Positions 1-8,345 of a stretch of DNA of 54,594 bases are shown here, piece by piece. The notes beneath the pieces were generated by a model that made no database searches, had not been told where the DNA came from, and was given only the letters and a program-made list of their open reading frames with translations. A program made the position numbers and the translations under genes. Position 1 is the first letter of the stretch; every line of letters begins with the position of its first letter. The DNA comes from Deltaproteobacteria bacterium (lineage in GTDB: Bacteria > Desulfobacterota > Syntrophobacteria > BM002), in assembly GCA_019309045.1 (NCBI GenBank), contig JAFDGZ010000023.1:1-54594 (forward strand), written 5' to 3'.

Positions 1-1382
1 CATAGCACAGTTGCTGCAAACACTTCTTTCAAAAGCAACATCTGCACGCTAACCCCAGGGAGTAGCCTCGCAGCCCACACGGCAATTGGCACTAACAGGG
101 CAAGCATAACACCAGGCCAACTTGCCTTTAGAAGTTCAGCGCAGCTAACCCCTGTTATTCCCAGAACCTTGCTCCACTGGGGAACTGTCGCCAGCATTCC
201 CAGAACCACAGCGAGCGAGGTGCCGGCAACTCCGAATAGCATGGTCAAAGGATATATTATTAGAGCCATAACGAGAACCCGCCAGAAATTCATCCAGAAG
301 TCCAGCTGCGGTTTTCCAGTTCCAGTAAACACCGCCCCTCCCACAGCTGCAACCGATCGAAGGAAGCCGGCCAAAGTCAACAATTGCAGGGGCACGATTG
401 CGGCTTCCCATTTAGCACCTAAAAGACCGGTTATGATTTCAGGGGCTGCCGCTATCAAGAAAACGGTTAGCGGCAAAGAAAGCGTCATTATTATTTCAAA
501 TACACTCAAAAACGCTCTTCTGAGCCTCTCCTTCTCATCTTGAATCTCCGCATAGGCAGGAAACATTACAGCATTTGTCACATGCGTGATTTCGGTTGCC
601 GGCATATTGGACAAGCGATAGGCAACTTGATAAACACCCAGAGCACTTGCTCCCAGCAACTTACCCAGAAAGGCGTCGTCCCCTTGAGTTGCAAGAAACA
701 GGATGACTGTATAGGCAAGAACCCATCGGCCATATTCAAACAGTTCGACTGCTTCTTCTTTGTGCAAACGGAACGAGGGACGATATTCTAGAAGCACATA
801 GGAAAGAATTACTCGGGTTACAGCTCCTGCCATGCCAGCCCAGATAAGTGCCCAGGCAGAGTGAAGCTGAAGAGCGAAAGCCACCCCCACAACAAGACTG
901 ACCAGGGCTGAGCCCACATCATAGACAAAATTCCTTCGGAATTTGAACTCTCTCTGAAAAAACACAACGCCGACGTTTTCGCAGCCGCCTAGCACAACTG
1001 AGATGCACATTACCCGAAGGAGGGACACTACCCGGATCTCATTGAAAAACCAGCCGATTACTGGGGCTGCCGTAAACAGAATTAGTGCTAGTAGAATCCC
1101 TCTGATAATCTGCACAGTCCAGGCAGTATCTAGATAGGGCTTGATGTCCCCCCTTCTCTGAACTAGAGCTTTATCGAAGCCGGTTCTGGAGAAAGTCTGC
1201 AGGGTAGCTATAGAAAGCAGGACTAGACCATATAGGCCGAAATCTGCTTTGGAGAGCAATCTAGCAAGTATGACAACCTTGCCGAGGGTCAGAGCCTGTG
1301 CAATAATTTTGCTGGCAGAAACCCAACCCATCCCCCGGAGAACTCGCTCAGTAAGAGACGACTGTGAGTTTACTCTAGACAT
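1..1382 (-). CDS. Polysaccharide flippase of the Wzx/MATE-like (MOP) superfamily, 3' end outside the window
   Basis: An uninterrupted frame runs from an ATG at 1382 to the left edge, about 460 codons with no stop. The translation begins MSRVNSQSSLTERVLRGMGW and holds many hydrophobic helices. Early it has the motif ILARLLSKADFGLYGLV, typical of Polysacc_synt_3/WzxC lipid-linked oligosaccharide flippases, and later GDDAFLGKLLGASALGVYQV, another signature stretch of that family. Members move undecaprenyl-linked repeat units across the inner membrane for exopolysaccharide or O-antigen assembly. It lies about 80 bases downstream of the glycosidase-like orphan and in the same direction as the ligase, epimerase and Wzc/Wza genes. 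The family is clear. The exact start is less so, since the only purine-rich stretch (GAGGA) lies rather far upstream of the ATG. Confidence 0.87.
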   Translation of the reverse strand, partial: MSRVNSQSSLTERVLRGMGWVSASKIIAQALTLGKVVILARLLSKADFGLYGLVLLSIATLQTFSRTGFDKALVQRRGDIKPYLDTAWTVQIIRGILLALILFTAAPVIGWFFNEIRVVSLLRVMCISVVLGGCENVGVVFFQREFKFRRNFVYDVGSALVSLVVGVAFALQLHSAWALIWAGMAGAVTRVILSYVLLEYRPSFRLHKEEAVELFEYGRWVLAYTVILFLATQGDDAFLGKLLGASALGVYQVAYRLSNMPATEITHVTNAVMFPAYAEIQDEKERLRRAFLSVFEIIMTLSLPLTVFLIAAAPEIITGLLGAKWEAAIVPLQLLTLAGFLRSVAAVGGAVFTGTGKPQLDFWMNFWRVLVMALIIYPLTMLFGVAGTSLAVVLGMLATVPQWSKVLGITGVSCAELLKASWPGVMLALLVPIAVWAARLLPGVSVQMLLLKEVFAATVL

Positions 1383-1459
1383 GTTGGGTGTTTGCGTTGT
1401 CCTCGATATGTTGATTTACGAGTATTGTGGCAACATCCGCTTTTGGATAGATGGAAGGG

Positions 1460-2836
1460 TTAGTATACAGTTGAATGAAGTTTACCTTCGGTGGACGCCG
1501 CCGAGAGATCCAAATTTTCTTTTGTTTCTGGAAAAACGAACACTTTACACCCTTCGCACACAACTCCCACCTGCCAGGTCTTCCAAGATTTCCACCTGGC
1601 AGTAACTGGCAAGACCGCGACTGCAACACTCTTGCCGGGAACGTTAACCGTTCCCCGGGCAAAGACGTCGCCGCCTTTTTCTTTCGGGTTGCGAAGTTGA
1701 AGCTTGATGTTGGTGGCATCTTTTTCGCCCAGGTTCATCAGCAGTACGCGCATGGTTTTAGGTACCACGAGTCTGCTGGGATTTGACCAGCTCCTGTCTG
1801 GCTCCACCCATCGACTGGATGCAACAATCATCGGCCTCTTCCATGGTTCAGTAAATGTCTTGTATAGTTCGATCACCTCTCTGGGGAGTCCTGAACCATC
1901 CGTTGGAATCTGGTCAAATCTGTTGCATAACTCGTCTGCGTATGCCAACAACCCCGGCTCCCCACGGTTAACTCCTGCAGCAAAAAAGGCCACGCCGGGA
2001 GATTCCGGTGCAATGAGGCGGAGAAACCTAATCTGTTGCTCGAGCTCCTTCTTGGTGGCAGCCCACTTGTCGCCTGGATTGCCGCCAATGCCCAGACCAA
2101 GACCAACAATGGTCTTGTGCATCAGGCCCTGATACTGCGCTGCCCGAACCTGGCTAATGATATGCCAGTATCCTTCCATACTGCCCACATATGCTTCGGG
2201 CAAAACCAGATCTACCACCTCACGGTATGCTTCGGCCAGAACCGGCGAAATAGGTCCCCGCATATGCCAGACTACCAGCCGCAATTGTGGAGATTTCTTC
2301 CTGGTCTCGCGGAGGATCAAGGCGGTCTTCTGGTCTGTCTGCCCACCAAAGTCGAAGCCGAATTCGTCAATGCACACCACAGGTTCAGGATTGCCGCCGT
2401 AGTCAATTGAAGCGAGAATCTTCACAGCTTCAGAAACAGGATTGCGAAGCAGACTGAACCACGTTTTTCCCTGGCAGGTAATCACCCCTCTTTCTCTCCA
2501 GTACTTCCAATCGCCAGGCTTGCTGAGAATTAAATTCGCTGAGTGCAGAGTGACAGGCTTCTTGTTTTTGGGTAGATACAAGAAAGCAAAAATATGCTTT
2601 TTCCCCAGAACCTCAGCATTTGCTTGAATCTGGCCTAATTGCACCAAAAAGATGAGAATGGTAAACCAGGAAACAATAAACAACGAATTCTTGCATGCCG
2701 ACTGCAACCTGCTTCCACTGGAATGTTTAAATTCTCTGGCTGTGACCTGCAAAATCATTTCAAGGCTTCGTGCTCTTTCGCGATTCTGATTGTGAAGGTG
2801 ACATCTTGAGTTGTGCGGATTGCGGATCATTCCCAA
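1460..2836 (-). CDS. Membrane-anchored or secreted glycosidase-like protein of unknown specificity
   Basis: 458 residues from the ATG at 2836. An alternative Met27 start puts one hydrophobic segment (about residues 48-70, LFIVSWFTILIFLVQLGQIQ) nearer the N-terminus, as a signal peptide or anchor. The following 250 residues resemble a TIM-barrel glycoside hydrolase: a short strand ending in acidic residues (VVCIDEFGFDFGG, about 155-167), a second acidic strand end (VVDLVLPEAY, about 209-218) and several Trp residues. The C-terminal 110 residues look like a beta-sandwich. I do not recognise a named family. Its place between a flippase and a sugar epimerase suggests a role in trimming or processing the polysaccharide outside the cytoplasm. 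That role is inferred from context only. Confidence 0.7.
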   Translation of the reverse strand: MGMIRNPHNSRCHLHNQNRERARSLEMILQVTAREFKHSSGSRLQSACKNSLFIVSWFTILIFLVQLGQIQANAEVLGKKHIFAFLYLPKNKKPVTLHSANLILSKPGDWKYWRERGVITCQGKTWFSLLRNPVSEAVKILASIDYGGNPEPVVCIDEFGFDFGGQTDQKTALILRETRKKSPQLRLVVWHMRGPISPVLAEAYREVVDLVLPEAYVGSMEGYWHIISQVRAAQYQGLMHKTIVGLGLGIGGNPGDKWAATKKELEQQIRFLRLIAPESPGVAFFAAGVNRGEPGLLAYADELCNRFDQIPTDGSGLPREVIELYKTFTEPWKRPMIVASSRWVEPDRSWSNPSRLVVPKTMRVLLMNLGEKDATNIKLQLRNPKEKGGDVFARGTVNVPGKSVAVAVLPVTARWKSWKTWQVGVVCEGCKVFVFPETKENLDLSAASTEGKLHSTVY

Positions 2837-2871
2837 AAAAACCGTTCCAGCAACAATTGACGGCTGAGTTG

Positions 2872-3849
2872 CTAATCTGATGCTGTTCTCCTTTTCCTGA
2901 CCTGGTCTTCAATCCATGTATAGGTTTTCCTGAGCCCTACCTCCAGAGGCTGCGATGGCTTCCAACCTAATTTCTTATAGATCAAGCGATTATCAGAATT
3001 TCTCCCTCTCACCCCTAGCGGACCCTCGATGTGCTTCTTGGTCAATTTCTTCCCAGCAATTGTCATTATCAAGTCAGCAAGCTGATTTATTGAAACCATC
3101 TCTTCTGAGCCGATATTCACGGGACCAGCAAAGTCCGAACGCATGAATCTGATCGTGCCTTCGAGGCACTCGTCGATATACAAGAAAGATCTTGTTTGTT
3201 CCCCATCGCCCCAGATCTCTATCTCTCCTCCATCAGGGGCTTCTGCGACTTTTCTGCAGATTGCTGCGGGAGCTTTTTCTCTGCCATCACACCATGAACC
3301 TTCTGGTCCAAATATGTTATGGTAACGTGCTATTCGCACCTCCAGACCATAGTTTCTCTGAAATGCCAGGTACATACGTTCACTGAACAGCTTCTCCCAG
3401 CCATATTCGCTGTCCGGCTCGGCGGGATAGACACTATCTTCCGAACAATTCGGATTGCTTGGATCCATCTGGTTGTACTCAGGGTAAACACACGCAGAGG
3501 ATGAATAGAAAATCTTCCTTGCATTCGTCCTGTAGCATGCTTCCAACATGTTAAGATTGATCATTGCGGAGTTGTGCATCACATCCGCATCATTTTCCCC
3601 AGTAAAAACATAGCCAGCCCCACCCATATCAGCAGCCAGTTGATATACTTCATCAAATCTTTGATCTACTATTGTTATGCATAGTTGTGGATCACGAAGA
3701 TCGCCTATGACGAAATCGTCGGCCAGTGTATCTGCAAACTCGGGATACTTGAGGTCAACCCCTCTGACCCAGAAACCTTCCTTTTTGAGCCTCTTGACCA
3801 GATGATTGCCAATGAAGCCACCGGCTCCACACACTAGAGCTTTTTTCAT
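2872..3849 (-). CDS. NAD-dependent sugar epimerase closely resembling GDP-mannose 3,5-epimerase
   Basis: 325-residue extended short-chain dehydrogenase/reductase. The N-terminal Rossmann motif is GAGGFIG (about residues 8-14). The catalytic Ser and the YxxxK pair appear as YSSSACVYPE (about 115-124) and EYGWEK (about 148-153). The stretches AADMGGAGYVF, REKAPAAICRK, WGDGEQTRSFLYIDECLEG and GPLGVRGRNSDN match the plant GDP-mannose-3,5-epimerase pattern almost word for word. That enzyme makes GDP-L-galactose (and gulose) from GDP-mannose. In this exopolysaccharide locus it would supply an activated sugar for the repeat unit rather than ascorbate. The protein is full length for the family. Other NDP-sugar epimerases are less likely given the RxRNSDN and REKAPAA signatures. 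Confidence 0.88.
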   Translation of the reverse strand: MKKALVCGAGGFIGNHLVKRLKKEGFWVRGVDLKYPEFADTLADDFVIGDLRDPQLCITIVDQRFDEVYQLAADMGGAGYVFTGENDADVMHNSAMINLNMLEACYRTNARKIFYSSSACVYPEYNQMDPSNPNCSEDSVYPAEPDSEYGWEKLFSERMYLAFQRNYGLEVRIARYHNIFGPEGSWCDGREKAPAAICRKVAEAPDGGEIEIWGDGEQTRSFLYIDECLEGTIRFMRSDFAGPVNIGSEEMVSINQLADLIMTIAGKKLTKKHIEGPLGVRGRNSDNRLIYKKLGWKPSQPLEVGLRKTYTWIEDQVRKRRTASD

Positions 3850-3879
3850 TGAATTATCTCAAAGAGGTGGTTGGGGTGC

Positions 3880-4040
3880 CTCTCCCGCTGTTGAAATAGT
3901 ATGCGCAGCACAGTGGGTACTAGTGCTCCGCGCTTGCCGGTTATCGGCTGTGGTCACCATGCCCGTTTCCGTCTACCGCCACGTCAGGAGGTTTTTCTTT
4001 GTTGCCAGGAACCATTGCCGATGCGGACTTCGTTACCTTC
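3880..4040. repeat. REP/BIME-like repeat block between epimerase and ligase genes
   Basis: This 207-base gap carries a degenerate pair of the window-wide REP-like repeat. One arm (about 3945-3980) reads CACCATGCCCGTTTCCG. The opposing arm (about 4014-4040) reads TGCCGATGCGGACTTCGTTA. The arms are imperfect reverse complements. It lies immediately after the stop codon of the ligase gene. Confidence 0.55.
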
Positions 4041-4056
4041 ACCCTGGCCAAAATCC

Positions 4057-5391
4057 TCAATACTCGAAAACCGCACTCCTACCTTCTAAACCTATTGAGC
4101 GATGTCTGCTGTTTTTCTCGCTCAGGGCCAACCCAACCAAGACACAAAAGAGTATTCCATTCGAGGTGATCTGGATGTTGAAATCGACCAGACTATGGAT
4201 TAGCATGGCCACGATGGCGCCCAGGGCGCCTAGAGTAATAGCCGTCTGGAAACGGTCTCCTCCTGAATGCTTGAGCCTCTTGAATACTGTTCTGAATATC
4301 AGAAAAAGCCCCCACCCAAGGGGTATCAACACTGGCAGACCCATCTCACTGGCAATCTGCACATAGTCGTTATGCGCCTCTCGCCATCTTATGTTGGACC
4401 CAGCAGGGCTTACTGCAGTAAATGACCACGGGAAGGTGCCCAGGCCCGTGCCCCACAGTGGGTATTCTTCAATCAGTTGAGTGGTTGTCTTCGCTGCACC
4501 CAGTCTACCATTGAAACCAATTTCCTGTTGATTGCTGAATGACCCTATACGTCTGAACAGGTCATTGGATCCAAGGAAACAAAGGGTAACCACAAGCACA
4601 AAAGAAGTTATAGCCAGCGAGATCTTCCACCTTTGCCAGCCCAGGCGGCTGTAGAAAACAGCACCCATAAACATGAGTGAAGCAGAAGTTGCAATCCAGC
4701 CGCCCCTGGACATGCTTAACAGAAGGGCAATGAAGATGAGCGCAAGGCACGAGCCAAGGAGCATCTTCTCCGCCCTGGAACGGAAAAAAAGATAGCCCAG
4801 ACCAAACAGAAACACCATTTCTAGATAGCCAGCAGCGTGATTGGGGTTGACAAAAGTTGAGTTCAATCGGTGGCCATCCAGTCTATACTTCCAGAATGCT
4901 GGGATGGATCCACCAGCATATTTGATAAAACCCAGCAGGGAAATCAGCACGCCCATGCCAAGGAGCAAGACGAGCATCCTGCGGATAGCAGCCTTCGAAG
5001 ATGCAAGATCATATGTCAGGTAGAAGGCGGCTATATAGAGAAGCAGGCGCATGAATGCCCAGGAAGTGGCTTGTCTGTACATAGAAAAGAACCATGACAC
5101 GCCTGCCAGGAGCAGAAGCAAACCGATTGGCAGATCCAGGACCGTCCTAGGCAACAAAGGCTCACCCTGCCAGAGTCTCCTGATCATCATGGCGGTGAGC
5201 GCCAGGAGTACCAGCCAGAGAGAGATGCAGAAGGCCCAGCGCTCTGTAGCCCCGCGGGCAAGAGGAGCGAAGATCAGCAGGCCGAAAAAGGCGGCTTGCT
5301 GGATCGCAGCTGCCAGGGCCGCGTTGCGGGTCGCAGGTTGCAACTTCCGCGTTCTGCGTCGCGAGTTTGTCGAGTTTATTTTACTTTTCAC
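4057..5391 (-). CDS. O-antigen ligase / polymerase-like membrane protein (Wzy_C family)
   Basis: 444 residues with about 10-12 hydrophobic helices and a large periplasmic loop in the second half. The loop contains YPLWGTGLGTFPWSF and REAHNDYVQIASEMGLPVLI (about residues 315-358), the HNDYL/Q-type signature of the O-antigen ligase (Wzy_C/WaaL) superfamily. These proteins polymerise repeat units or join glycan to lipid A or protein on the periplasmic face. Given the neighbouring Wzx-, Wzc- and Wza-type genes, a polymerase role is at least as likely as lipid A ligation. Sequence alone does not separate the two. The N-terminus is basic and Ser/Thr-rich before the first helix. Confidence 0.85.
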   Translation of the reverse strand: MKSKINSTNSRRRTRKLQPATRNAALAAAIQQAAFFGLLIFAPLARGATERWAFCISLWLVLLALTAMMIRRLWQGEPLLPRTVLDLPIGLLLLLAGVSWFFSMYRQATSWAFMRLLLYIAAFYLTYDLASSKAAIRRMLVLLLGMGVLISLLGFIKYAGGSIPAFWKYRLDGHRLNSTFVNPNHAAGYLEMVFLFGLGYLFFRSRAEKMLLGSCLALIFIALLLSMSRGGWIATSASLMFMGAVFYSRLGWQRWKISLAITSFVLVVTLCFLGSNDLFRRIGSFSNQQEIGFNGRLGAAKTTTQLIEEYPLWGTGLGTFPWSFTAVSPAGSNIRWREAHNDYVQIASEMGLPVLIPLGWGLFLIFRTVFKRLKHSGGDRFQTAITLGALGAIVAMLIHSLVDFNIQITSNGILFCVLVGLALSEKNSRHRSIGLEGRSAVFEY

Positions 5392-5468
5392 TTCTAGCTC
5401 TTGACCCCCGACCCTTGACTCTTGGGCCTCAACCTGAAGTGGTTACCGGTTATCTACCTGAACAAACC

Positions 5469-5496
5469 TTGACAAAATCATAACGACCATTATAAT
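5469..5496 (+). promoter_or_regulatory. Sigma70-type promoter and palindromic operator of the toxin-antitoxin pair
   Basis: TTGACA at 5469-5474 and TATAAT at 5491-5496, separated by 16 bases, are perfect consensus hexamers. The -10 box sits inside a perfect 10-base palindrome CATTATAATG (5488-5497), where an autoregulating antitoxin could bind. An AGGAGGG ribosome binding site follows at about 5512-5518. Confidence 0.75.
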
Positions 5497-5522
5497 GACT
5501 ATACCAAAAGCAGGAGGGCCCT

Positions 5523-5792
5523 ATGCAGCCTATTGATCAATTTGTACCTGTCACCAAGGCCAAGAGCATATTCTTGGAGCTGGTCAGGAAGATCAGCGAG
5601 ACTGATGACACTATAGCCATTACCAAGAACGGGGTGCCTGAGGTAGTTCTTCTCAGCATGAGCAAATTTCAGAACCTTCTCGAAACCCTGGAAATCCTCT
5701 CTGATGAGAAGGCCATGAAGTCCATCCGAAAATCGATCCGTGAGGCCAAAAAAGGAATATGGGTTGACTTCGAGCAGGTTATGGCAGAATGA
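5523..5792 (+). CDS. Type II antitoxin, Phd/YefM family
   Basis: 89 residues. The N-terminal half, FVPVTKAKSIFLELVRKISE followed by DDTIAITKNGVPEVVLLSMSKFQ, is the Phd/YefM fold: one DNA-binding strand-helix unit followed by 'TKNGxPxxVLLS'. The C-terminal 35 residues are the charged helix that usually wraps and blocks the toxin. It overlaps the next gene by 4 bases (ATGA), so the pair is translationally coupled. A consensus promoter and palindrome lie upstream. It is one of the few plus-strand genes inside the polysaccharide locus and was probably inserted there. It should neutralise the toxin and repress its own operon. Confidence 0.9.
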   Translation: MQPIDQFVPVTKAKSIFLELVRKISETDDTIAITKNGVPEVVLLSMSKFQNLLETLEILSDEKAMKSIRKSIREAKKGIWVDFEQVMAE

Positions 5793-6076
5793 AAAGCTTC
5801 AGAATCAGATTCACCGCTGAGGCTGCCAGATTAATATCCAAACTTCACCCTGAGAACAAGAAGCTTATCAAGGCCGCCCTGCGAGAGCTCCGTGAAGCTC
5901 CTTACTCCGGCCATGACCTGCAGGAGGAGCTTGCCGGCTTCAAGTCGTTCAAGTCAAAAAGATATCGCATCATCTATAGGGTAAACGATGATGAACAGTT
6001 CATTGAAATCTATTATGTCGGCCACAGAAAAGATATCTATGAACAGTTCAGGGAGTTGTTAGATCAGCTCACATAA
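5789..6076 (+). CDS. Type II toxin, RelE/ParE superfamily
   Basis: 95 residues with the RelE/ParE pattern: FRIRFTAEAARLISKLHPEN, then an amphipathic helix, then SFKSKRYRIIYRVND and EIYYVGHRKDIYEQF at the C-terminus. RelE-like members cut mRNA on the ribosome and ParE-like members poison gyrase. The basic residues SKRYRIIYR and the terminal YVGHRKDIY fit RelE-type mRNA interferases better, but the activity is inferred. It starts inside the last codons of the antitoxin and is followed by repeat DNA. Confidence 0.88.
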   Translation: MKSFRIRFTAEAARLISKLHPENKKLIKAALRELREAPYSGHDLQEELAGFKSFKSKRYRIIYRVNDDEQFIEIYYVGHRKDIYEQFRELLDQLT

Positions 6077-6476
6077 GCCGGGATGTTTCTTCTCACGGCA
6101 AGATGCCGCTCCGAGAGAAGGCGCAAAGCACAGGCTTAAGGATTTATTGCATCACTGTTCGCTTTCTCACACTGCTTCGCCGCACAAGACCTTCTACGCT
6201 GCCGATACGGGCTTCGTTAACGTTGCCGGTTGAGGAGCTGGGTTACGGCTAGGGTTACGAGGCCCGTTTTGTCCATCGGCCACGTCCATCGGCTTTTTTT
6301 GCTACTGCGAACCGTTTCTTGTTGAGGCAGATGCCACTCCCACGGTTGAGCCAGTAGGCACTACGCAGTAAGCACCAGCCACCATCTGAGTTGTTCCTGA
6401 CAATCAATACCTGATAACCGACACTGGCCAACGCAGTCTGAAGCCTGCGGCTACCGACATTTGGCCATGATCACGA
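6077..6476. repeat. 400-base repeat mosaic after the toxin gene
   Basis: No gene seen. It holds a GGCAAGATGCCGCTCC hairpin unit (about 6098-6115), the REP-like arms CCGATACGGGCTTCGTTA (about 6199-6216) and GGTTACGAGGCCCGTTTTG (about 6251-6270), a CAGTAGGCACTACGCAGTAA tract (from about 6353), and a copy of the hairpin repeat CGCAGTCTGAAGCCTGCG at 6432-6449 with one arm mutated. Confidence 0.6.
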
Positions 6477-7466
6477 CTACTCCACAGTGTTGCTGCTCTT
6501 GCTCTCACTGCCTGTGGGAAGAGGACTGCTTCTGACATCAGTGGACTTGATGGTACGGTCGAATTGCCTGTCGTGACCCGTGCCAAGCGGTGGTTGAGGC
6601 GGCGGCGTAACACCAATACGCCCGGGGCCGCCTGTTGTATATGTGCGAATTTCTACAGGGTCAGCAAGGTCGCGCAGGAGATCCCAATCACTGCCGGTGG
6701 CTCCGCGAGCTCTTTCGAAGTATCGCGATGTAACCGAAGCAATTTGTCGTGCGCCGATGAGATCACAGATTGTTTCTTCTATGACCACGCCGCACAATTC
6801 TACCAGCCCCGAGAGAACCAGCACCCTGGTTCGGTAGTCTTTTTTTACTGGTTCTTCATTGGCGGCGAACAGGTTGCTGAGGTCCAAGCTTGCCACACGC
6901 GCTGCAACACCCTGTTCTACTGACAGGTTGACCGGCAGCATGTTATTGAGAGCGGCAAGGGCCGGATGTCTGGCCTGGCTCCGGGGGACATCTGCCAGGG
7001 AGTACTCCACAACGAAGTCAGTGCCGCGAGTGCCTGCAGTGGCATTCTGGGTCTGCACAACGTAGCCTTTCTCCTTGAAGCCAAACAGATCATTCACAAT
7101 GAAACGTGCCTTGCCGGCCCAGAGGGAAAGCTTGCTCTTCCTCTTTCTTTCCACCGGTTTGAAGAGATACTCGGTGATCTCCAGGGTAGAGTTGGGGGCC
7201 ATCCGTACACGACTCTCGTCTACAAACAGAATCTCTGCCCGGCTGTCCGTACCTGTTTTCAGCTGATCGTGCAGCTGGATCTCCTCTCCCACAGTAACCT
7301 GCCAGCTCTTGCCTTCCCGCTCTACTCGCACGATGCCGTTGAAGCTGACCACCTCACCTACAGCACCGTTGGCGGAGTGGGAAGGCGGCGGCATCAGCAA
7401 ACACATGCTCAGCAGGAGCATGAAACAAAGTAGACATCTGGTAAAATTCTTCCTGTCAATATGCAT
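6477..7466 (-). CDS. Secreted FecR-domain protein with C-terminal extension
   Basis: 329 residues. An N-terminal signal peptide (about 1-32, hydrophobic CLLCFMLLLSMCLLMPPP) is followed by a FecR/LPS-binding beta domain: GEVVSFNGIVRVEREGKSW, DQLKTGTDSRAEILFVDESR, VRMAPNSTLEITEY and TAGTRGTDFVVEY (about 36-155). The C-terminal 170 residues have no family I recognise and end in a Pro/Ser-rich tail. It shares about half its residues in the FecR domain with the 164-residue protein encoded at 7712-8206, so the two come from a gene duplication. In exopolysaccharide loci such proteins are periplasmic, possibly binding glycan. No sigma factor or FecA partner is nearby, so iron-citrate signalling is unlikely. 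Confidence 0.82.
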   Translation of the reverse strand: MHIDRKNFTRCLLCFMLLLSMCLLMPPPSHSANGAVGEVVSFNGIVRVEREGKSWQVTVGEEIQLHDQLKTGTDSRAEILFVDESRVRMAPNSTLEITEYLFKPVERKRKSKLSLWAGKARFIVNDLFGFKEKGYVVQTQNATAGTRGTDFVVEYSLADVPRSQARHPALAALNNMLPVNLSVEQGVAARVASLDLSNLFAANEEPVKKDYRTRVLVLSGLVELCGVVIEETICDLIGARQIASVTSRYFERARGATGSDWDLLRDLADPVEIRTYTTGGPGRIGVTPPPQPPLGTGHDRQFDRTIKSTDVRSSPLPTGSESKSSNTVE

Positions 7467-7711
7467 TCTCTCTATCTCCTTTCAGCGAGGCGAGCGCCTC
7501 GGGGTTACAGCTATGGCTACGGCCAGGGCAACGATGCCCGTTTCGTCTGTCGGCCACGTCAAGCGGTCTTTGTTCGTTACCGATACACGTTGCCGATACG
7601 GGCTTCGTTACCGTTGCCCGTTAACGGCCTCAGCAGGCACAGAGGCCTGCCCTACCGGGAAAGGTGGTGCGGGCGTCTCTGCCCGCTTAACTCGTAACCC
7701 GCCTCGCCTAA
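7467..7711. repeat. REP/BIME-like pair between the two FecR genes
   Basis: The arms GGCAACGATGCCCGTTTCG (about 7527-7545) and CGATACGGGCTTCGTTACCG (about 7594-7613) are near reverse complements separated by about 50 bases. This is the head-to-head layout of a bacterial interspersed mosaic element. The rest is GC-rich spacer. Confidence 0.6.
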
Positions 7712-8206
7712 CTACTTTGCCTTGACTTCTTCAACCTCCACTATGAAGTCAGTGCCTCTTACACCAGCGGTGCCGCTCGGGGTCTGGACTACAAAGCCCT
7801 TCGTTTTGAAACCGAATACCTTGTTGACGATGAAACGAGCTTTTCCTGACCAGAGAGAAAGAAGGGTCTGTCGCTTTTTGTTTTCCGGCTGGTAGAGATA
7901 TTCAGTGATCTCCAGGGTGGAGCCTGGGGCCATTCTCACCCGGCTTCTGTCAATGAAGAGAATCTCGACCTTGCCATCTTTTCCGGTCTTGAGCTGGTCA
8001 AGCAATTGCAGAGCTTCTCCTTTTTGTGCCTGCCAGATCTTTCCTTGCCTTTCGACATAGACACTTCCAGAAAAGCTCGTCACCTCTCCTACCACATCGG
8101 CAGCAACCAGGGCGGGAACCGGAGCCAGGAAACACCAGGCAAGAAAAATCAGGAGAGGAGGGAGCCATAGTCTATGATGGTTTCGATCCATTTTCCTTCG
8201 GTTCAT
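7712..8206 (-). CDS. Short secreted FecR-domain protein
   Basis: 164 residues. A signal peptide at about 1-36 (hydrophobic LPPLLIFLAWCFLAPVPALV) is followed by a complete FecR domain: GEVTSFSGSVYVERQGKIW, DQLKTGKDGKVEILFIDRSR, VRMAPGSTLEITEYLYQP and TAGVRGTDFIVEVEEV. It ends right after the domain and lacks the C-terminal extension of its paralogue at 6477-7466. A strong GGAGGTGA ribosome binding site 5 bases before the ATG supports the chosen start. It is transcribed in the same direction as the surrounding polysaccharide genes. The function is unknown beyond likely periplasmic glycan or protein binding. Confidence 0.82.
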   Translation of the reverse strand: MNRRKMDRNHHRLWLPPLLIFLAWCFLAPVPALVAADVVGEVTSFSGSVYVERQGKIWQAQKGEALQLLDQLKTGKDGKVEILFIDRSRVRMAPGSTLEITEYLYQPENKKRQTLLSLWSGKARFIVNKVFGFKTKGFVVQTPSGTAGVRGTDFIVEVEEVKAK

Positions 8207-8209
8207 GTG

Positions 8210-8345
8210 GTCACCTCCTCTTTTATACGGTAATGGGTTAGGGCTACGGCTACGAGGCCCGTTTCGTCTCTCGGCTACGCCGTTCGGCTTTTTGTTCGTT
8301 ACCGATACACGTTGCCGATACGGGCTTCGTTACCGTTGCCCGTTA
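8210..8345. repeat. REP/BIME-like pair between FecR and TPR genes
   Basis: Arm one (8240-8268, GGCTACGGCTACGAGGCCCG and following) and arm two (8311-8341, CCGATACGGGCTTCGTTACC and following) are imperfect reverse complements. The second arm runs into the 3' end of the TPR gene at 8330, so that gene's last codons come from repeat-like sequence. Confidence 0.6.
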
